5,542 bases of DNA from Lentimicrobium sp. (GTDB lineage Bacteria > Bacteroidota > Bacteroidia > Bacteroidales > Lentimicrobiaceae). Positions 5,522 through 5,542 of this stretch are shown here, one piece after another. A program made the position numbers and the translations under genes. Each line of letters starts with the position of its first letter. The first letter of the stretch is position 1. The stretch lies in the NCBI GenBank assembly GCA_013336205.1, contig JAAXUD010000224.1:1-5542 (forward strand), in the 5' to 3' direction. The notes under the pieces were generated by a model that was given only the letters and a program-made list of their open reading frames with translations, did not search any database and was not told where the DNA came from.

Positions 5522-5542
5522 TTAAGTACTTATAAATGATAA

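Noticed and set aside
1..5542. Defence system, prophage or CRISPR locus
   Set aside because: No nuclease, helicase, methylase, integrase, phage structural gene or regularly spaced repeats were found. The nucleoid-associated protein alone does not indicate one.

Overview
The window looks like chromosomal DNA of a Bacteroidota bacterium. Three things point there: a secreted family 92 glycoside hydrolase (GH92), a Bacteroidota-type TAnnTTTG promoter element ahead of the leftmost gene, and gene starts preceded by A-rich or AT-rich leaders rather than clear Shine-Dalgarno sites. No rRNA, tRNA, CRISPR array, transposase or phage gene is visible.

Layout from left to right. Positions 1-448 (minus) hold the first 149 codons of an integral membrane protein that runs off the left edge. 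A divergent, AT-rich spacer (449-635) separates it from a plus-strand DUF5995-family gene (636-1385). Then comes a convergent spacer (1386-1523) with a long imperfect inverted repeat. Everything to the right is on the minus strand, read in the order 5521 to 1524: a YejK/NdpA-type nucleoid-associated protein (4478-5521, TTG start), a secreted GH92 alpha-mannosidase (2119-4410), a possible 20-codon basic mini-ORF (2054-2116), and a dihydrofolate-reductase-like RibD C-terminal-domain protein (1524-2057).

The genes do not form an obvious pathway. GH92 enzymes trim alpha-mannosides outside the cytoplasm, and here there is no SusC/SusD pair or other glycan gene beside it. The nucleoid protein and the reductase-like protein are cytoplasmic and unrelated in role. 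The minus-strand genes could still be co-transcribed. The GH92 stop, the mini-ORF and the reductase start are packed within a few bases, which would allow translational coupling.

The most unusual part is 1386-2120. A small stand-alone reductase-like gene is followed by an imperfect, attC-like hairpin region and preceded by a tightly abutting junction with GH92. This arrangement suggests a captured gene cassette or a Bacteroidota repeat-associated insertion, but this is an inference. The rest of the window looks ordinary.
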